Assembly (NCBI GenBank): GCA_019118505.1
Contig: DWYU01000024.1
Coordinates: 1-64,000, forward strand
DNA length: 64,000 bases
Direction of reading: 5' to 3'
Source of the DNA: Candidatus Oscillibacter excrementavium
GTDB taxonomy: Bacteria > Bacillota > Clostridia > Oscillospirales > Oscillospiraceae
Shown here: one piece after another, positions 36,766-46,603 of the stretch
Numbering within the stretch: position 1 is the stretch's first letter
Layout of the letters: each line of letters starts with the position of its first letter
Program-made: the position numbers and the translations under genes
The notes under the pieces: model-generated
Told to the model about the DNA's origin: nothing
Seen by the model: only the letters and a program-made list of their open reading frames with translations
The model's database searches: none

Positions 36766-37275
36766 ATGAAAAAACTGTTGACCCTGGCGCTGTCTGCGCT
36801 GCTGACCATGAGCCTGCTGACCGCCTGCGGCGGAGAGACGGCTCCCCAGAACGACGTGGATCTGACCGCCTTTTACAATACCCTGGCGGAGGAGTACGGC
36901 TGGGTGGAGGACGCGGCCTCCAGCGGCCCGGACGACGTGCTGATGTCCAATATCGAGGGGGACCTGCTGGAGAGCTACTACCCCGGTCTGGCGGACGTGG
37001 CCACAGAGCAGCTGATCGCCAAGGCCCCCATGATCAGCGCCGTGGTGAATGAGATCGTCCTGGCCCAGTGCGCCACTGAGGAAGACGCCGCCACCGCCGC
37101 CTCCATCCTCCAGGACCGGGTGGACGCCCAGGCGGAGGGCGGCGCCTGGTACCCGGAGTCCATGGAGACCTGGTCCAACGCCCAGGTGATCCAGGAGGGG
37201 GCCTATGTGGCCATGGTGGCCTGCGCCCAGCACCAGGCGGAGATCGTGGAGCAGTTCCAGCAGCTGTTTCAGTGA
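36766..37275 (+). CDS. DUF4358-like lipoprotein
   Basis: Lipobox MSLLTACGG; LMSNIEGDLLESYYPGLADVATEQLIAKAPMISAVVNEIVLAQ. Confidence 0.8.
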   Translation: MKKLLTLALSALLTMSLLTACGGETAPQNDVDLTAFYNTLAEEYGWVEDAASSGPDDVLMSNIEGDLLESYYPGLADVATEQLIAKAPMISAVVNEIVLAQCATEEDAATAASILQDRVDAQAEGGAWYPESMETWSNAQVIQEGAYVAMVACAQHQAEIVEQFQQLFQ

Positions 37276-37354
37276 GCCGGATGCGTCTGACAGCCGCGGG
37301 GACGCCGCGGCTGTCCCCCTTTGCCGGGAGTTCGTATGATAAGGAGAGAGGCCC

Positions 37355-38749
37355 TTGGTTTTCAGCAGTCTGACCTTTTTATTTCTCTACCTGCCGCTGA
37401 CGCTGCTGGTGTACTTCCTGTCCCCCCTGAAGTGGCGGAACTTCATTTTGCTGCTGGTGAGCCTGCTGTTCTACGGCTGGGGCGAGCCGGTGTACATCGT
37501 CATCATGTTCGTGTCCATCGCCATCGACTACACCCACGGATTGCTGGTGGAGAAGTACCGGGCCAACGACAAAAAGGCCCGGTGGTTCGTGGCCCAGTCG
37601 GTGATCTTCAACCTGGCGCTGCTGGGCTTTTTCAAGTACTGGGACTTCATCGCCGCCAACCTGTCCCTGATTCCGGGCGTGAATCTGCCCCAGCTGGGCA
37701 TCCCGCTGCCCATCGGCATCTCCTTCTACACCTTCCAGACCATGAGCTACACCATCGACGTGTACCGGAAGGACGCGCCGGTCCAGCGGAACATGGTGGA
37801 GTTCGGCACCTTCGTCACCATGTTCCCCCAGCTGATCGCCGGCCCCATCGTCCAGTACAAGACGGTGGCGGCGGACCTTCGGCACCGTATCCACTCGTCG
37901 GAGAACTTCGCCCTGGGGGCCCGGCGGTTCTGCGTGGGCCTTGCCAAGAAGGTCCTGCTGGCCAACTCCATCGGCGCCCTGTGGGAGGAGTGCCTGGCGG
38001 CCCAGGGAGCCGGGACGCTGACCGTCCTGGGCGGCTGGCTGGGGCTGGCCGCCTACGGCTTCCAGATCTACTTCGACTTCTCCGGCTACTCCGACATGGC
38101 CATTGGCATGGGGCGGATGCTGGGGTTCCGCTTCCTGGAGAACTTTGACCATCCCTACTGCGCCGACTCGGTGGGGGCGTTCTGGCGGCGGTGGCATATG
38201 TCCCTCACCGACTGGTTCCGGGACTACCTGTATATCCCCCTTGGGGGTAACCGGGGCGGCACCGCCAGGACCATCCGGAATCTCATCATCGTCTGGTTCT
38301 GCACCGGCTTCTGGCACGGGGCCAGCTGGAACTTCGTTCTGTGGGGCCTGTACTTCGCCGCTTGGCTGATTTTGGAGCGATACGTCCTCCGGAGCGTGCT
38401 GGAGAAGACCCCGAAAGTCCTCAAGCACGTCTACACCCTCATCGTGGTGTTTGTGGGCTGGGGCCTCTTCGCCATGGTGGATTTGTCGGTCTGCGGGGAC
38501 TATCTGGCCGCCTGCTTCGGAAACGCCCCCCTGTGGAGCGCCGCCGACGGCTTCCGGCTCCGGAGCTATGCCGTGACGCTGGTGGCCCTGGTGCTGGCCT
38601 CCACGGCCCTGGGCCAGCGGCTGTGGGCGAGGCTGCCCCGGCGGACGGAGGCCCTGTTCACCCCGGTGCTGATGGGGCTTTCCCTGGTGGTGTGTACCGC
38701 CTATCTGGTGGACGGCAGCTACAACCCCTTCCTGTATTTCCGGTTCTGA
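37355..38749 (+). CDS. MBOAT family O-acyltransferase (AlgI-like), TTG start
   Basis: FFKYWDF, ISFYTFQTMSYTIDVYRKD, FWRRWHMSLTDWFRDYLYIPLGGNRGG, WFCTGFWHGASWNF. Confidence 0.95.
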   Translation: MVFSSLTFLFLYLPLTLLVYFLSPLKWRNFILLLVSLLFYGWGEPVYIVIMFVSIAIDYTHGLLVEKYRANDKKARWFVAQSVIFNLALLGFFKYWDFIAANLSLIPGVNLPQLGIPLPIGISFYTFQTMSYTIDVYRKDAPVQRNMVEFGTFVTMFPQLIAGPIVQYKTVAADLRHRIHSSENFALGARRFCVGLAKKVLLANSIGALWEECLAAQGAGTLTVLGGWLGLAAYGFQIYFDFSGYSDMAIGMGRMLGFRFLENFDHPYCADSVGAFWRRWHMSLTDWFRDYLYIPLGGNRGGTARTIRNLIIVWFCTGFWHGASWNFVLWGLYFAAWLILERYVLRSVLEKTPKVLKHVYTLIVVFVGWGLFAMVDLSVCGDYLAACFGNAPLWSAADGFRLRSYAVTLVALVLASTALGQRLWARLPRRTEALFTPVLMGLSLVVCTAYLVDGSYNPFLYFRF

Positions 38750-38764
38750 GAGGAGGCAGAGACC

Positions 38765-39883
38765 ATGTCCAAACGATACGCAAGATTTCTCGCGGCGGTG
38801 TTCTGCCTCTTTCTGGGGGGCCTGATGGTGTGGCAGTTCCTGCTGCCGGATCGGGAGCGGTCCGACGTGGAGAACCGCACCCTACAGCAGCGGCCAGCGC
38901 TGACGCTGTCCGGCGTGCTGGACGGCAGCTATATGGAGGACGTGGAGTCCTACGTCCAGGATCAGTTTCCCCTGCGGGACCAGTGGACGGGCCTGAAGGC
39001 CCGGACGGAGCAGCTCATCGGCAAGCGTCTGTTCAACAACATCTATCTCTGTGAGGGAGAGACCCTGATCTACAAGGTGGACGAACCCGCCGACGGCCTG
39101 GAGGAGACGAACCTGCATTACGTCACCCAGCTGGCGGGGAACACGGACATCCCGGTGTACCTGGGGCTCATCCCCTCGGCGGCGGAGGTGTGGCGGGACA
39201 AGCTGCCGGAGGGGGCCGCGTCCTGGGACCAGAACGCCTATCTCCAGCAGGCGGCGGACACGGGCCTGCCGATGATCGACTTCTCCGCCGCCCTGACAGC
39301 CCACGCCCCGGAGGCCATTTTCTACCGTACCGACCACCACTGGACGAGCCTGGGGGCCTTCTATGGGGCCAATGCCCTGTTGGAAGCCCTGGGCAGAGAA
39401 CCCCTCAAGGAAGAGGACTTCACACCGGAGACCGCCAGCACCGACTTCAACGGCACGTTGTACTCCCAGTCCGGCATCCACTGGCTGACGCCGGACACCA
39501 TAGAGTACTGGGTGGAGGAGGACGGCCTGACGGTCACCTCCTGGCGCACCGGCTCCCCGGAGTCCGGCGTGCTGTACGACCGGAGCTATCTCACAGAGAA
39601 GGACAAGTACTCCTCTTTTCTGGGGGGCAACCAGCCCCTGTGCGTCATTCGCAACGAGAACGCCCGGGACGGGGGAAAGCTCCTGCTGATCCGGGACTCC
39701 TACTCCGATTCCCTGGCCCCCTTCCTGGCCCAGAGCTTCGAGGAGGTCCACCTGCTGGATCTGCGGTACTTCCGGATGCCGCCCGCCCAGTATGCGGCGG
39801 AGAACGGCATCGACGAGATCTGTGTGGTGTACAGCGTCCCCAATTTCATCACGGACCGGAACCTGGTGTTCCTGGCCCAGTGA
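38765..39883 (+). CDS. DHHW family protein (AlgJ/AlgX-like partner of MBOAT)
   Basis: FYRTDHHWTSLGAFYGANALL, LLLIRDSYSDSLAPFLAQSFEEVHLLDLRYF. Confidence 0.92.
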   Translation: MSKRYARFLAAVFCLFLGGLMVWQFLLPDRERSDVENRTLQQRPALTLSGVLDGSYMEDVESYVQDQFPLRDQWTGLKARTEQLIGKRLFNNIYLCEGETLIYKVDEPADGLEETNLHYVTQLAGNTDIPVYLGLIPSAAEVWRDKLPEGAASWDQNAYLQQAADTGLPMIDFSAALTAHAPEAIFYRTDHHWTSLGAFYGANALLEALGREPLKEEDFTPETASTDFNGTLYSQSGIHWLTPDTIEYWVEEDGLTVTSWRTGSPESGVLYDRSYLTEKDKYSSFLGGNQPLCVIRNENARDGGKLLLIRDSYSDSLAPFLAQSFEEVHLLDLRYFRMPPAQYAAENGIDEICVVYSVPNFITDRNLVFLAQ

Positions 39884-39895
39884 CCGCACAAGAGT

Positions 39896-39935
39896 GCCCC
39901 GGCCCGACGAATGAATCGGGCCGGGGCGTTTTTCC
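39896..39935 (+). terminator. Rho-independent terminator
   Basis: gccccggcccga...tcgggccggggc followed by gttttt. Confidence 0.85.
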
Positions 39936-40009
39936 TGCCTTGACCGGCAGGGGATTTTGCCGTAAAATAGGGGCCGAGACTTTTGAGACGGACGGAGAAC
40001 GGGATACAT

Positions 40010-42475
40010 ATGGAAGACTTCAAACAACGCTACATCGCCGCCCGGCGGGCGGTCATCGCCCAGGACCTTCAGCGGCTGAACCCCATGCAGCGTCAGGCCG
40101 CCATGGCCACGGAGGGCCCACTCCTCCTGCTGGCAGGTGCCGGCAGCGGCAAGACCACGGTGCTGATCCAGCGGGTCTATAACCTTTTGACCTACGGCCG
40201 GGGCAGCGACTCGGAGGAGGTGCCCGACTGGGCCACGGAGGAGGACCTGCGGTTTCTGGAGCGATTCCCCGCCCGGCCCGCGGAGGAGGACGTCCGCCGG
40301 GCCCGGCGCCTCTGCGCCGTGGACGTGCCCCGGCCCTGGGAGATCATCGCCATCACCTTCACCAACAAGGCGGCGGGGGAACTGAAAGACCGGCTGGCCG
40401 CCCGGCTGGGGCCGGACGCCAACGACATCTGGGCCTCCACCTTCCACTCCGCCTGCGTGCGGATCCTGCGGCGGGACATCGACCGGCTGGGCTTTGACAA
40501 GGACTTCACCATCTACGACACCGACGACTCCAAGCGGGTCATCAAGGACGTGCTGAAGGAGAAGCACCTGGACGAAAAGACGTATCCGCCCCGGAGCGTC
40601 CTGGCGGCCATCAGCCACTCCAAGGACCAGTACGAGTCCATCGAGGACTTCGCCAAGCGGGCGGAGGCCGCCAACGACTGGCGGATGAAGGACTACGCCA
40701 AAATCTACGAAGCCTACGAGAAGAAGCTCCGCACCGCCAACGCCCTGGACTTCGATGACATCATCTACCACACGGTGACGCTGCTCCAGCGGGAGCCTGA
40801 GGTGCTGGACTACTACCAGCACAAGTTCCGCTACGTGCTGGTGGACGAGTATCAGGACACCAACCACCTGCAATATCTGCTGACCAGCCTCCTGGCGGGG
40901 GGGTACCAGAACCTCTGCGTGGTGGGTGACGACGACCAGTCCATCTACCGGTTCCGGGGGGCCAACATCGAGAACATCCTGAACTTCGAGGAGCAGTACC
41001 CCAAAGCCCGGACCATCCGCCTGGAGCAGAACTACCGCTCCACCCAGAACATCCTGGACGCGGCAAACGCGGTCATCAAGAACAACCGGGGCCGCAAGGG
41101 CAAGACGTTGTGGACCGACAACGGCGGCGGCGACGTGGTCACCGTCAAGACCACCTTCAACGAGAGCGACGAGGCCAACTACGTGGCCGGGGACATCCTG
41201 ATGGGGGTGAACCGGGGCCGGCACTTCCGGGACAGCGCGGTGCTGTACCGGATGAACGCCCAGTCCAACGCCCTGGAATACGCCATGAAGCGCAACGGCA
41301 TCCCCTACAAGGTGGTGGGGGGCATGAAGTTCTTCGACCGGGCGGAGGTCAAGGACATGCTGGCCTATCTGTGCGTGCTGAACAACCCCATGGACGACCT
41401 GCGGCTGCGGCGAATCATCAACAACCCGCCCCGGGGCATCGGCGCCACCACCCTGGATAAAGTGGGAGCCCTGGCGGAGAGCCAGGGGGCGTCCCTGTAC
41501 GAGATCCTCCGGAACGCGGACCTGTTTCCGGAGCTGAAATCCGCCGCTTCCAAGCTGCTGAAGTTCGCGGACCTGATCGACGGCCTGCGGCGGGCGGGCA
41601 CGGAGCTGGCCCTGCCGGAGTTCTACGACGCCGTCTGCGACCAGACCGGCTATGTGAAGGCCCTGGAGGAGAAGAATGACATGGAGAGCCGGGGCCGCAT
41701 CGAAAACGTCCAGGAGCTGAAGTCCAACATCCTGGGCTTCCTGGAACAGCAGCCCGAGGATGCCACCCTCTCCGGCTTTTTGAATGAGATCGCCCTGTAC
41801 ACGGACCTGGACAGCGTGGAGGCCAGCGACGACTGTGTCACCATGATGACCATTCACTCCGCCAAGGGTCTGGAATTCCCGGTGGTGTACGTGGTGGGCA
41901 TGGAGGAGGGGATCTTCCCCGGCTCCTCCGCTCAGTACGACCAGGAGGAGCTGGAGGAGGAGCGGCGCCTCTGCTATGTGGCCATGACCCGGGCCAAGGA
42001 GAAGCTGACCCTCACCAATGCCCGCCAGCGGATGCTGTACGGCCGCACCAGCACCAACCGGGCCTCCCGGTTCCTGGACGAGATCCCGGAGGAGAACATG
42101 CGCTGGGAGAGCAAGCCCACGCCCCGCTTCGGCGGCACGGAACAGGACGACACCTTCGGCGGCCGGTCCGAGGACGGCTGGGGCGGCGCCCCCGCGCGGT
42201 CCGGCTCCTGGAGCAGCGGCGGCGTCCACAGCTACCGGGCCCCGGCCCAGGCGCCCCAGCGGCCCCTGGCCTCTGTCCGAAAGAATGCCGCCCCGGCGGC
42301 GCCCCTGCTGCAATTACAGCAGGGGGACATGGTGGAGCACACCGCCTTCGGGAAGGGCATGGTGCTCTCCGTCCGGCCCATGGGGGGCGATGCCCTGGTG
42401 GAGGTGGCCTTTGACACCGTGGGCAGGAAGAAGCTGATGCTGAAATCCGCCGGCGCCCACATGAGGAAGCTGTAA
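40010..42475 (+). CDS. pcrA: ATP-dependent DNA helicase, UvrD/PcrA family
   Basis: LLAGAGSGKTTVLIQRV (Walker A), VDEYQDTN (motif II), TIHSAKGLEFPVVYVVGMEEGIFP, AMTRAKEKL. Confidence 0.95.
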   Translation: MEDFKQRYIAARRAVIAQDLQRLNPMQRQAAMATEGPLLLLAGAGSGKTTVLIQRVYNLLTYGRGSDSEEVPDWATEEDLRFLERFPARPAEEDVRRARRLCAVDVPRPWEIIAITFTNKAAGELKDRLAARLGPDANDIWASTFHSACVRILRRDIDRLGFDKDFTIYDTDDSKRVIKDVLKEKHLDEKTYPPRSVLAAISHSKDQYESIEDFAKRAEAANDWRMKDYAKIYEAYEKKLRTANALDFDDIIYHTVTLLQREPEVLDYYQHKFRYVLVDEYQDTNHLQYLLTSLLAGGYQNLCVVGDDDQSIYRFRGANIENILNFEEQYPKARTIRLEQNYRSTQNILDAANAVIKNNRGRKGKTLWTDNGGGDVVTVKTTFNESDEANYVAGDILMGVNRGRHFRDSAVLYRMNAQSNALEYAMKRNGIPYKVVGGMKFFDRAEVKDMLAYLCVLNNPMDDLRLRRIINNPPRGIGATTLDKVGALAESQGASLYEILRNADLFPELKSAASKLLKFADLIDGLRRAGTELALPEFYDAVCDQTGYVKALEEKNDMESRGRIENVQELKSNILGFLEQQPEDATLSGFLNEIALYTDLDSVEASDDCVTMMTIHSAKGLEFPVVYVVGMEEGIFPGSSAQYDQEELEEERRLCYVAMTRAKEKLTLTNARQRMLYGRTSTNRASRFLDEIPEENMRWESKPTPRFGGTEQDDTFGGRSEDGWGGAPARSGSWSSGGVHSYRAPAQAPQRPLASVRKNAAPAAPLLQLQQGDMVEHTAFGKGMVLSVRPMGGDALVEVAFDTVGRKKLMLKSAGAHMRKL

Positions 42476-43143
42476 TGCTGGATATAAAGATTTGGATGGC
42501 GGCCTATATCGAAGCCGTCCGGGCAGCCTTCGGGGATCGGGTCCGATACATCGGCCTCCAGGGCAGCCGGGGCAGGGGAGAGGCCGGACCGGACAGCGAC
42601 ATCGACGTGGTGTGCATCCTGGACACCTGCGCCCTCCGGGATTTGGAGACCTACCGGGCGGCGGTGGCGGACCTGCCGGACCGGGACAAGCTGTGCGGCT
42701 TTGTCTCCGGGGCGGCGGAGCTGGCGGCCTGGGATCCGGCGGACCTGTTCCAGTTCCGCTATGACACCGCCGACTGGTACGGACACCTGTCTGACCTGCT
42801 GCCGCCGGAACAAGAGGGGGACGCCCGCCGGGCTCTCCACGCCGGGGCCTGCGGCCTGTACCACCTGTGCTGCCACAACTTCCTCCACGGCAGAAGTGTG
42901 GAGACGCTGGCAGAGGCCTTCAAGGCGGCCGTGTTTCTGCTGCAGGCCAAGGTGTATGTGGAGCAGGGCGTCTACTGCCGCCGCCGGGCGGACCTGGCCC
43001 GGCACCTGACCGGGGCGGACCTGGAGATTCTGCAAACCGCCCAATCTTTGAAAGCGGGGGAGTGCCGGGAGGACCTGACGGCCCTGACGGACCGGCTGCT
43101 GACCTGGTGCCGGGGCGTGATCTGTCCGCAAACACCGCTGTAA
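42475..43143 (+). CDS. Nucleotidyltransferase domain protein
   Basis: Pol-beta NTase motif YIGLQGSRGRGEAGPDSDIDVVCI; 1-nt overlap with pcrA. Confidence 0.88.
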   Translation: MLDIKIWMAAYIEAVRAAFGDRVRYIGLQGSRGRGEAGPDSDIDVVCILDTCALRDLETYRAAVADLPDRDKLCGFVSGAAELAAWDPADLFQFRYDTADWYGHLSDLLPPEQEGDARRALHAGACGLYHLCCHNFLHGRSVETLAEAFKAAVFLLQAKVYVEQGVYCRRRADLARHLTGADLEILQTAQSLKAGECREDLTALTDRLLTWCRGVICPQTPL

Positions 43144-43149
43144 ACAGCA

Positions 43150-43177
43150 GGGAGCCCGCCAGAATTGGCGGGCTCCC
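43150..43177 (+). terminator. Hairpin between convergent NTase and ogt genes
   Basis: gggagcccgcca-gaat-tggcgggctccc. Confidence 0.7.
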
Positions 43178-43205
43178 ATGATTTCTGCGGGGCTGGCGGC
43201 CTCTC

Positions 43206-43736
43206 TCACAGCGCCGTGCCCCGGGTGGGGACGTACAGTCCCGTCATGTCCACCCCCTCCAGCTCCAGCAGGAACCGCTTTTTCTCCACGCCGCCGGCGT
43301 AGCCTGTCAGGCTGCCGTCGGTCCCAACCACCCGATGGCAGGGGATCAGAATGGAGATGGGGTTGTGGCCCACAGCGCCGCCCACCGCCTGGGGGGAGGC
43401 GGGAGTGCCCTGGGCCCGCAGGGCCCGGGTCAGGGCGCCGTAGGTGGTGACGGTGCCATAGGGGATCTCTCCCAGCAGCTGCCACACCGCCTGGCGGAAG
43501 AGGCTGCCCTGAGGGGCCAGCGGCGGCAGCGGGGGAAGGGGGGCCTTGGCGAAATACGATTCCAGCCAGGCCCGGGCGGCCTCAAATACCGGCAAGTCCT
43601 TTTCCTGTACAGCATCTGGCAGGCCTGCCCCGAAGTACTTCTGCCCCTCCAGCCAGAGGCCGGTGACGGCCCGGCCGTCCGAGGCCAGGGTCAGCAGCCC
43701 CACCGGGGAGGGGATCGCGGTTCGGAAGATGGTCAT
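43206..43736 (-). CDS. ogt: Methylated-DNA--protein-cysteine methyltransferase
   Basis: PYGTVTTYGALTRAL, GHNPISILIPCHRVVGTDGSLTGYAGGVEKKRFLLELE (PCHR active site). Confidence 0.97.
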   Translation of the reverse strand: MTIFRTAIPSPVGLLTLASDGRAVTGLWLEGQKYFGAGLPDAVQEKDLPVFEAARAWLESYFAKAPLPPLPPLAPQGSLFRQAVWQLLGEIPYGTVTTYGALTRALRAQGTPASPQAVGGAVGHNPISILIPCHRVVGTDGSLTGYAGGVEKKRFLLELEGVDMTGLYVPTRGTAL

Positions 43737-43893
43737 AGCGCCAGCTCCTCTCGTGGTGTTCTGAGGCCAGTATACCAGACTGGCCGCTGGATGCAATGGT
43801 TTTCATGGAAAATTCGCCCCGCCCTTGCATCCGGCGGCGGGGCGTGATACGATAGAGCATCATAGAGACATCCACAGAAAAGGAGAGAGCACC

Positions 43894-44664
43894 ATGCTGC
43901 TGGCCATCGATGTAGGAAATTCCAACACCTCCGTGGGGCTGTTTGACAGGGACAAGCAGCTGCGCTTCCTGGCTTCTCTGGACACGGACAGCCGCAAGAC
44001 CGCGGACCAGATCAGCATCGACCTGATGAACCTGTTCACCCTGTACCACTATCGGTACACAGACGTGACGGGGGCCATCCTGTGCAGCGTGGTGCCGCCG
44101 CTGAACTTCATGATGGAGAAGGCCCTGACCCGGCTGCTGGGCAAGCCCCCCATGGTGGTGGGCCCCGGCGTGCGGACGGGGCTGAACGTCCGGCTGGCGG
44201 TCCAGTCCCAGGTGGGGGCGGACATCGTGGCGGACGCGGTGGCGGCCCTGGAGAAGTTCGAGCCCCCCATCGTCACCATCGACATGGGCACCGCCACCAC
44301 CATCGGCGTCATCTCCGCCGGGCGGAACTACGAGGGCGGGATGCTGCTGCCCGGTGTCAACGTGTCCCTGGAGGCCCTGAGCCGCCGGGCGGCCCAGCTG
44401 CCGGCCATCTCCCTCCAGCACCCCAAGGTGCTCATCGGCAAGACCACCGAGGACTGTATGCGCTCCGGCATCGTCTACGGCACCGCCGGGATGCTGGACG
44501 GGGTCATCGACCGCATCCGGGAGCAGTTCCCGGGCCAGACGGTCAGCGTGGTGGCCACCGGCGGCAACGCCCCGGTGATCGTGAAATACTGCCGGAATCC
44601 CATCGTCTACGACAAGTACCTGCTGATGGACGGTCTGTGGGCGATTTATCAGAAGAACAAGTGA
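43894..44664 (+). CDS. coaX: Type III pantothenate kinase
   Basis: MLLAIDVGNSNTSVGLFD, TIDMGTATTIGVI, GGMLLPGVNVSLEALSRRAAQLP. Confidence 0.97.
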   Translation: MLLAIDVGNSNTSVGLFDRDKQLRFLASLDTDSRKTADQISIDLMNLFTLYHYRYTDVTGAILCSVVPPLNFMMEKALTRLLGKPPMVVGPGVRTGLNVRLAVQSQVGADIVADAVAALEKFEPPIVTIDMGTATTIGVISAGRNYEGGMLLPGVNVSLEALSRRAAQLPAISLQHPKVLIGKTTEDCMRSGIVYGTAGMLDGVIDRIREQFPGQTVSVVATGGNAPVIVKYCRNPIVYDKYLLMDGLWAIYQKNK

Positions 44665-44730
44665 GGAATGATACTTAGGAGTTCGGGATTATCTGGAAAT
44701 GAGACAGGCTCGGTGATGGAGGGATAGATC

Positions 44731-44910
44731 ATGAAGCGGCAACTGCAAGGCATTGCACTGCTCCTGTTCGGCATTCTGTTAGGGATTGCCGAGGGGGATT
44801 TGAACAGCTATCTTGTGTATCATTTTGAAGCATTTCCATTTGCCGCAGTCGGCCTTGTCATTGGCCTTGTTGGATTGATTTTCGTCCTTAAACGGGAAAA
44901 AGACAGATAG
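44731..44910 (+). CDS. Small two-TM hypothetical protein (59 aa)
   Basis: MKRQLQGIALLLFGILLGIAEGDLNSYLVYHFEAFPFAAVGLVIGLVGLIFVLKREKDR; followed by terminator; below ORF-track cutoff. Confidence 0.65.
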   Translation: MKRQLQGIALLLFGILLGIAEGDLNSYLVYHFEAFPFAAVGLVIGLVGLIFVLKREKDR

Positions 44911-44922
44911 CGCCAATATTAA

Positions 44923-44965
44923 CCAGAAAGAGATCACCTATTTCGGGTGATCTCTTTCTGGTTTT
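44923..44965 (+). terminator. Rho-independent terminator
   Basis: ccagaaagagatcacc...ggtgatctctttctgg followed by tttt. Confidence 0.9.
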
Positions 44966-45052
44966 GCGCTTCTTTGGGCCGCTTGTATTAAGGCCCGGTC
45001 CGGCATTGCCGGACCCGCTTTTTGTCAAGCCATTCAGCGGCCCTATCAATCC

Positions 45053-46390
45053 TTAACTGAATTTGTATCCAAACTGCTTCAGCACGCTGACGACGCTGCC
45101 GTTTCGGAAGTCCATGCCGATCCGGTCCATCAGCCGCAGGGAGGAGGGATCCCCCTGGACGACTCTGGCCACGCCGTCCTTGGTGGTCAGCGAGACCTTG
45201 CAGCCCAGCCGGTGCACGATGGCCTCCGTCATGGCGTTGTACTTGCCCAGGGGATAGGTGAACACCTGGGGCGTGGTGCCGACCTCCGTGGTGATCTGGT
45301 CCAGGACTTTGCGGGTGTCGTCCCCCACCAGGGTCACATAGTCCGCCCAGCTCTCGGAGGGGTTCTTCAGCATGGAGGTCCGGGCGGCGGTGCTGCTGTG
45401 GAGGTCATAGGTGTGGGGCTCGATGGCCACCAGGCCGCTGTTCACCATCTCCCGGATCTGATCCCACCGGAGCCCCCAGTCCGCGTACCGGATGGCCACG
45501 CCGATGGTGGAGAGCTCGATCTTCATCCCCAGCTTCTGGAGGATGGGGTAGACGTAGGTGTAGTTGGTGGCGTAGCCGTCGTCAAAGGTGATGACGATGG
45601 GCTTTTCCGGCAGGGGCGTGCCGTTCTCCACGTAGTCGATGACCTGGGAGAAGAACACCGTGTGGAACCCGGCATCCTTCAGCTCCTGCATCTGCTTTTC
45701 AAAGATCTCCGGCGTCTTGGAGTAGCCCCGGCCCAGATAGGACACGTCGTGGTACATCAGCACCGGCACCTGGACCGATTTGCCGGAGGAACCGGCGGCC
45801 TTGGGGACACAGCGGGAGATCAGCTTCGCCGCGGCGGCCCGGGTGAGCCCCTGGTCCGGCCGGAAGGTCCCGTCCGCGTATCCGTCCACGATCCCCAGGG
45901 CGGCGGCCGCCCGCACGTAGGGCAGACGCTCCGGCGAGATGTCCGCCTGATCCCGGAAGGACAGCGCCGACCCCCAGCCCACGGCCTCCGGGTGGAAGGC
46001 CTGAATCAGCAGCTGGGCGGCGAACTCCCGGGTGATGGGGGCGGTGCGGCTGCCCAGCTCCTTCGGCTGGAACCAGCCGAAATAGGCGCCGTAGGCCACG
46101 GCCGGGTCCGCCCAGTTGGAGCCGCTCTGGAGCTGGCGGTCGTCCAGGCCGTCCGCCCGGCAGACCATGGAGAGGAAGGCCTGGACGCTGACGGCGTCCT
46201 GGGGGCGGAAGCGGCCGTCTCCGTAGCCCTGGACCAGCCCCCGGCTCACGGCGTCGTGGATATAGGAATAGGCCCAGTGGGACTTGGGCACATCAGGGAA
46301 GTCCGCCGCGTAGGCGACGGGGACGCAGGACAGGGCCAGCAGCAGCGCCAGCGCCAGCGGCAGAATACGTCTGTGAATCCGGTGAAACAA
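45053..46390 (-). CDS. SLH-domain polysaccharide deacetylase
   Basis: Signal peptide, FPDVPKSHWAYSYIHDAVSRGLVQGYGDGRFRP SLH repeats, VPVLMYHDVSY and IVITFDDGYATNYTYVYPIL NodB motifs. Confidence 0.95.
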   Translation of the reverse strand: MFHRIHRRILPLALALLLALSCVPVAYAADFPDVPKSHWAYSYIHDAVSRGLVQGYGDGRFRPQDAVSVQAFLSMVCRADGLDDRQLQSGSNWADPAVAYGAYFGWFQPKELGSRTAPITREFAAQLLIQAFHPEAVGWGSALSFRDQADISPERLPYVRAAAALGIVDGYADGTFRPDQGLTRAAAAKLISRCVPKAAGSSGKSVQVPVLMYHDVSYLGRGYSKTPEIFEKQMQELKDAGFHTVFFSQVIDYVENGTPLPEKPIVITFDDGYATNYTYVYPILQKLGMKIELSTIGVAIRYADWGLRWDQIREMVNSGLVAIEPHTYDLHSSTAARTSMLKNPSESWADYVTLVGDDTRKVLDQITTEVGTTPQVFTYPLGKYNAMTEAIVHRLGCKVSLTTKDGVARVVQGDPSSLRLMDRIGMDFRNGSVVSVLKQFGYKFS

Positions 46391-46552
46391 TGGGATCAGC
46401 CTCCAATCCGTCCGAAAGACCTCTGCTAGTATTGTAACAACTCCAGGAGTTTACTCAAGGAGTTGACTCTAACGTAGCAGACTTGGAGGGAATTGTCAAC
46501 CGCGCAGACGCCTGCCGGGACATTCGGACAGAAGCGTGAGAGGCAAAAAAAA

Positions 46553-46580
46553 CAAGGACGCGCCAGACGGCACGTCCTTG
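46553..46580 (-). terminator. Terminator of pfk (minus strand)
   Basis: caaggacg...cgtccttg with aaaaaaaa on the left. Confidence 0.75.
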
Positions 46581-46603
46581 CTGGAAAGCTCCTATGGGAA
46601 TTT

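Noticed and set aside
36583-37233. N-terminal extension of the threonine aldolase ORF in the track
   Set aside because: Overlaps the DUF4358 lipoprotein antisense; genuine start is MYSFRNDY at 36582.
38882-42313. 1143-aa minus-strand ORF opposite the DHHW gene and pcrA
   Set aside because: Antisense to clear DHHW and helicase genes; composition (G, V, L, Q, H rich) marks it as a GC-skew artefact.
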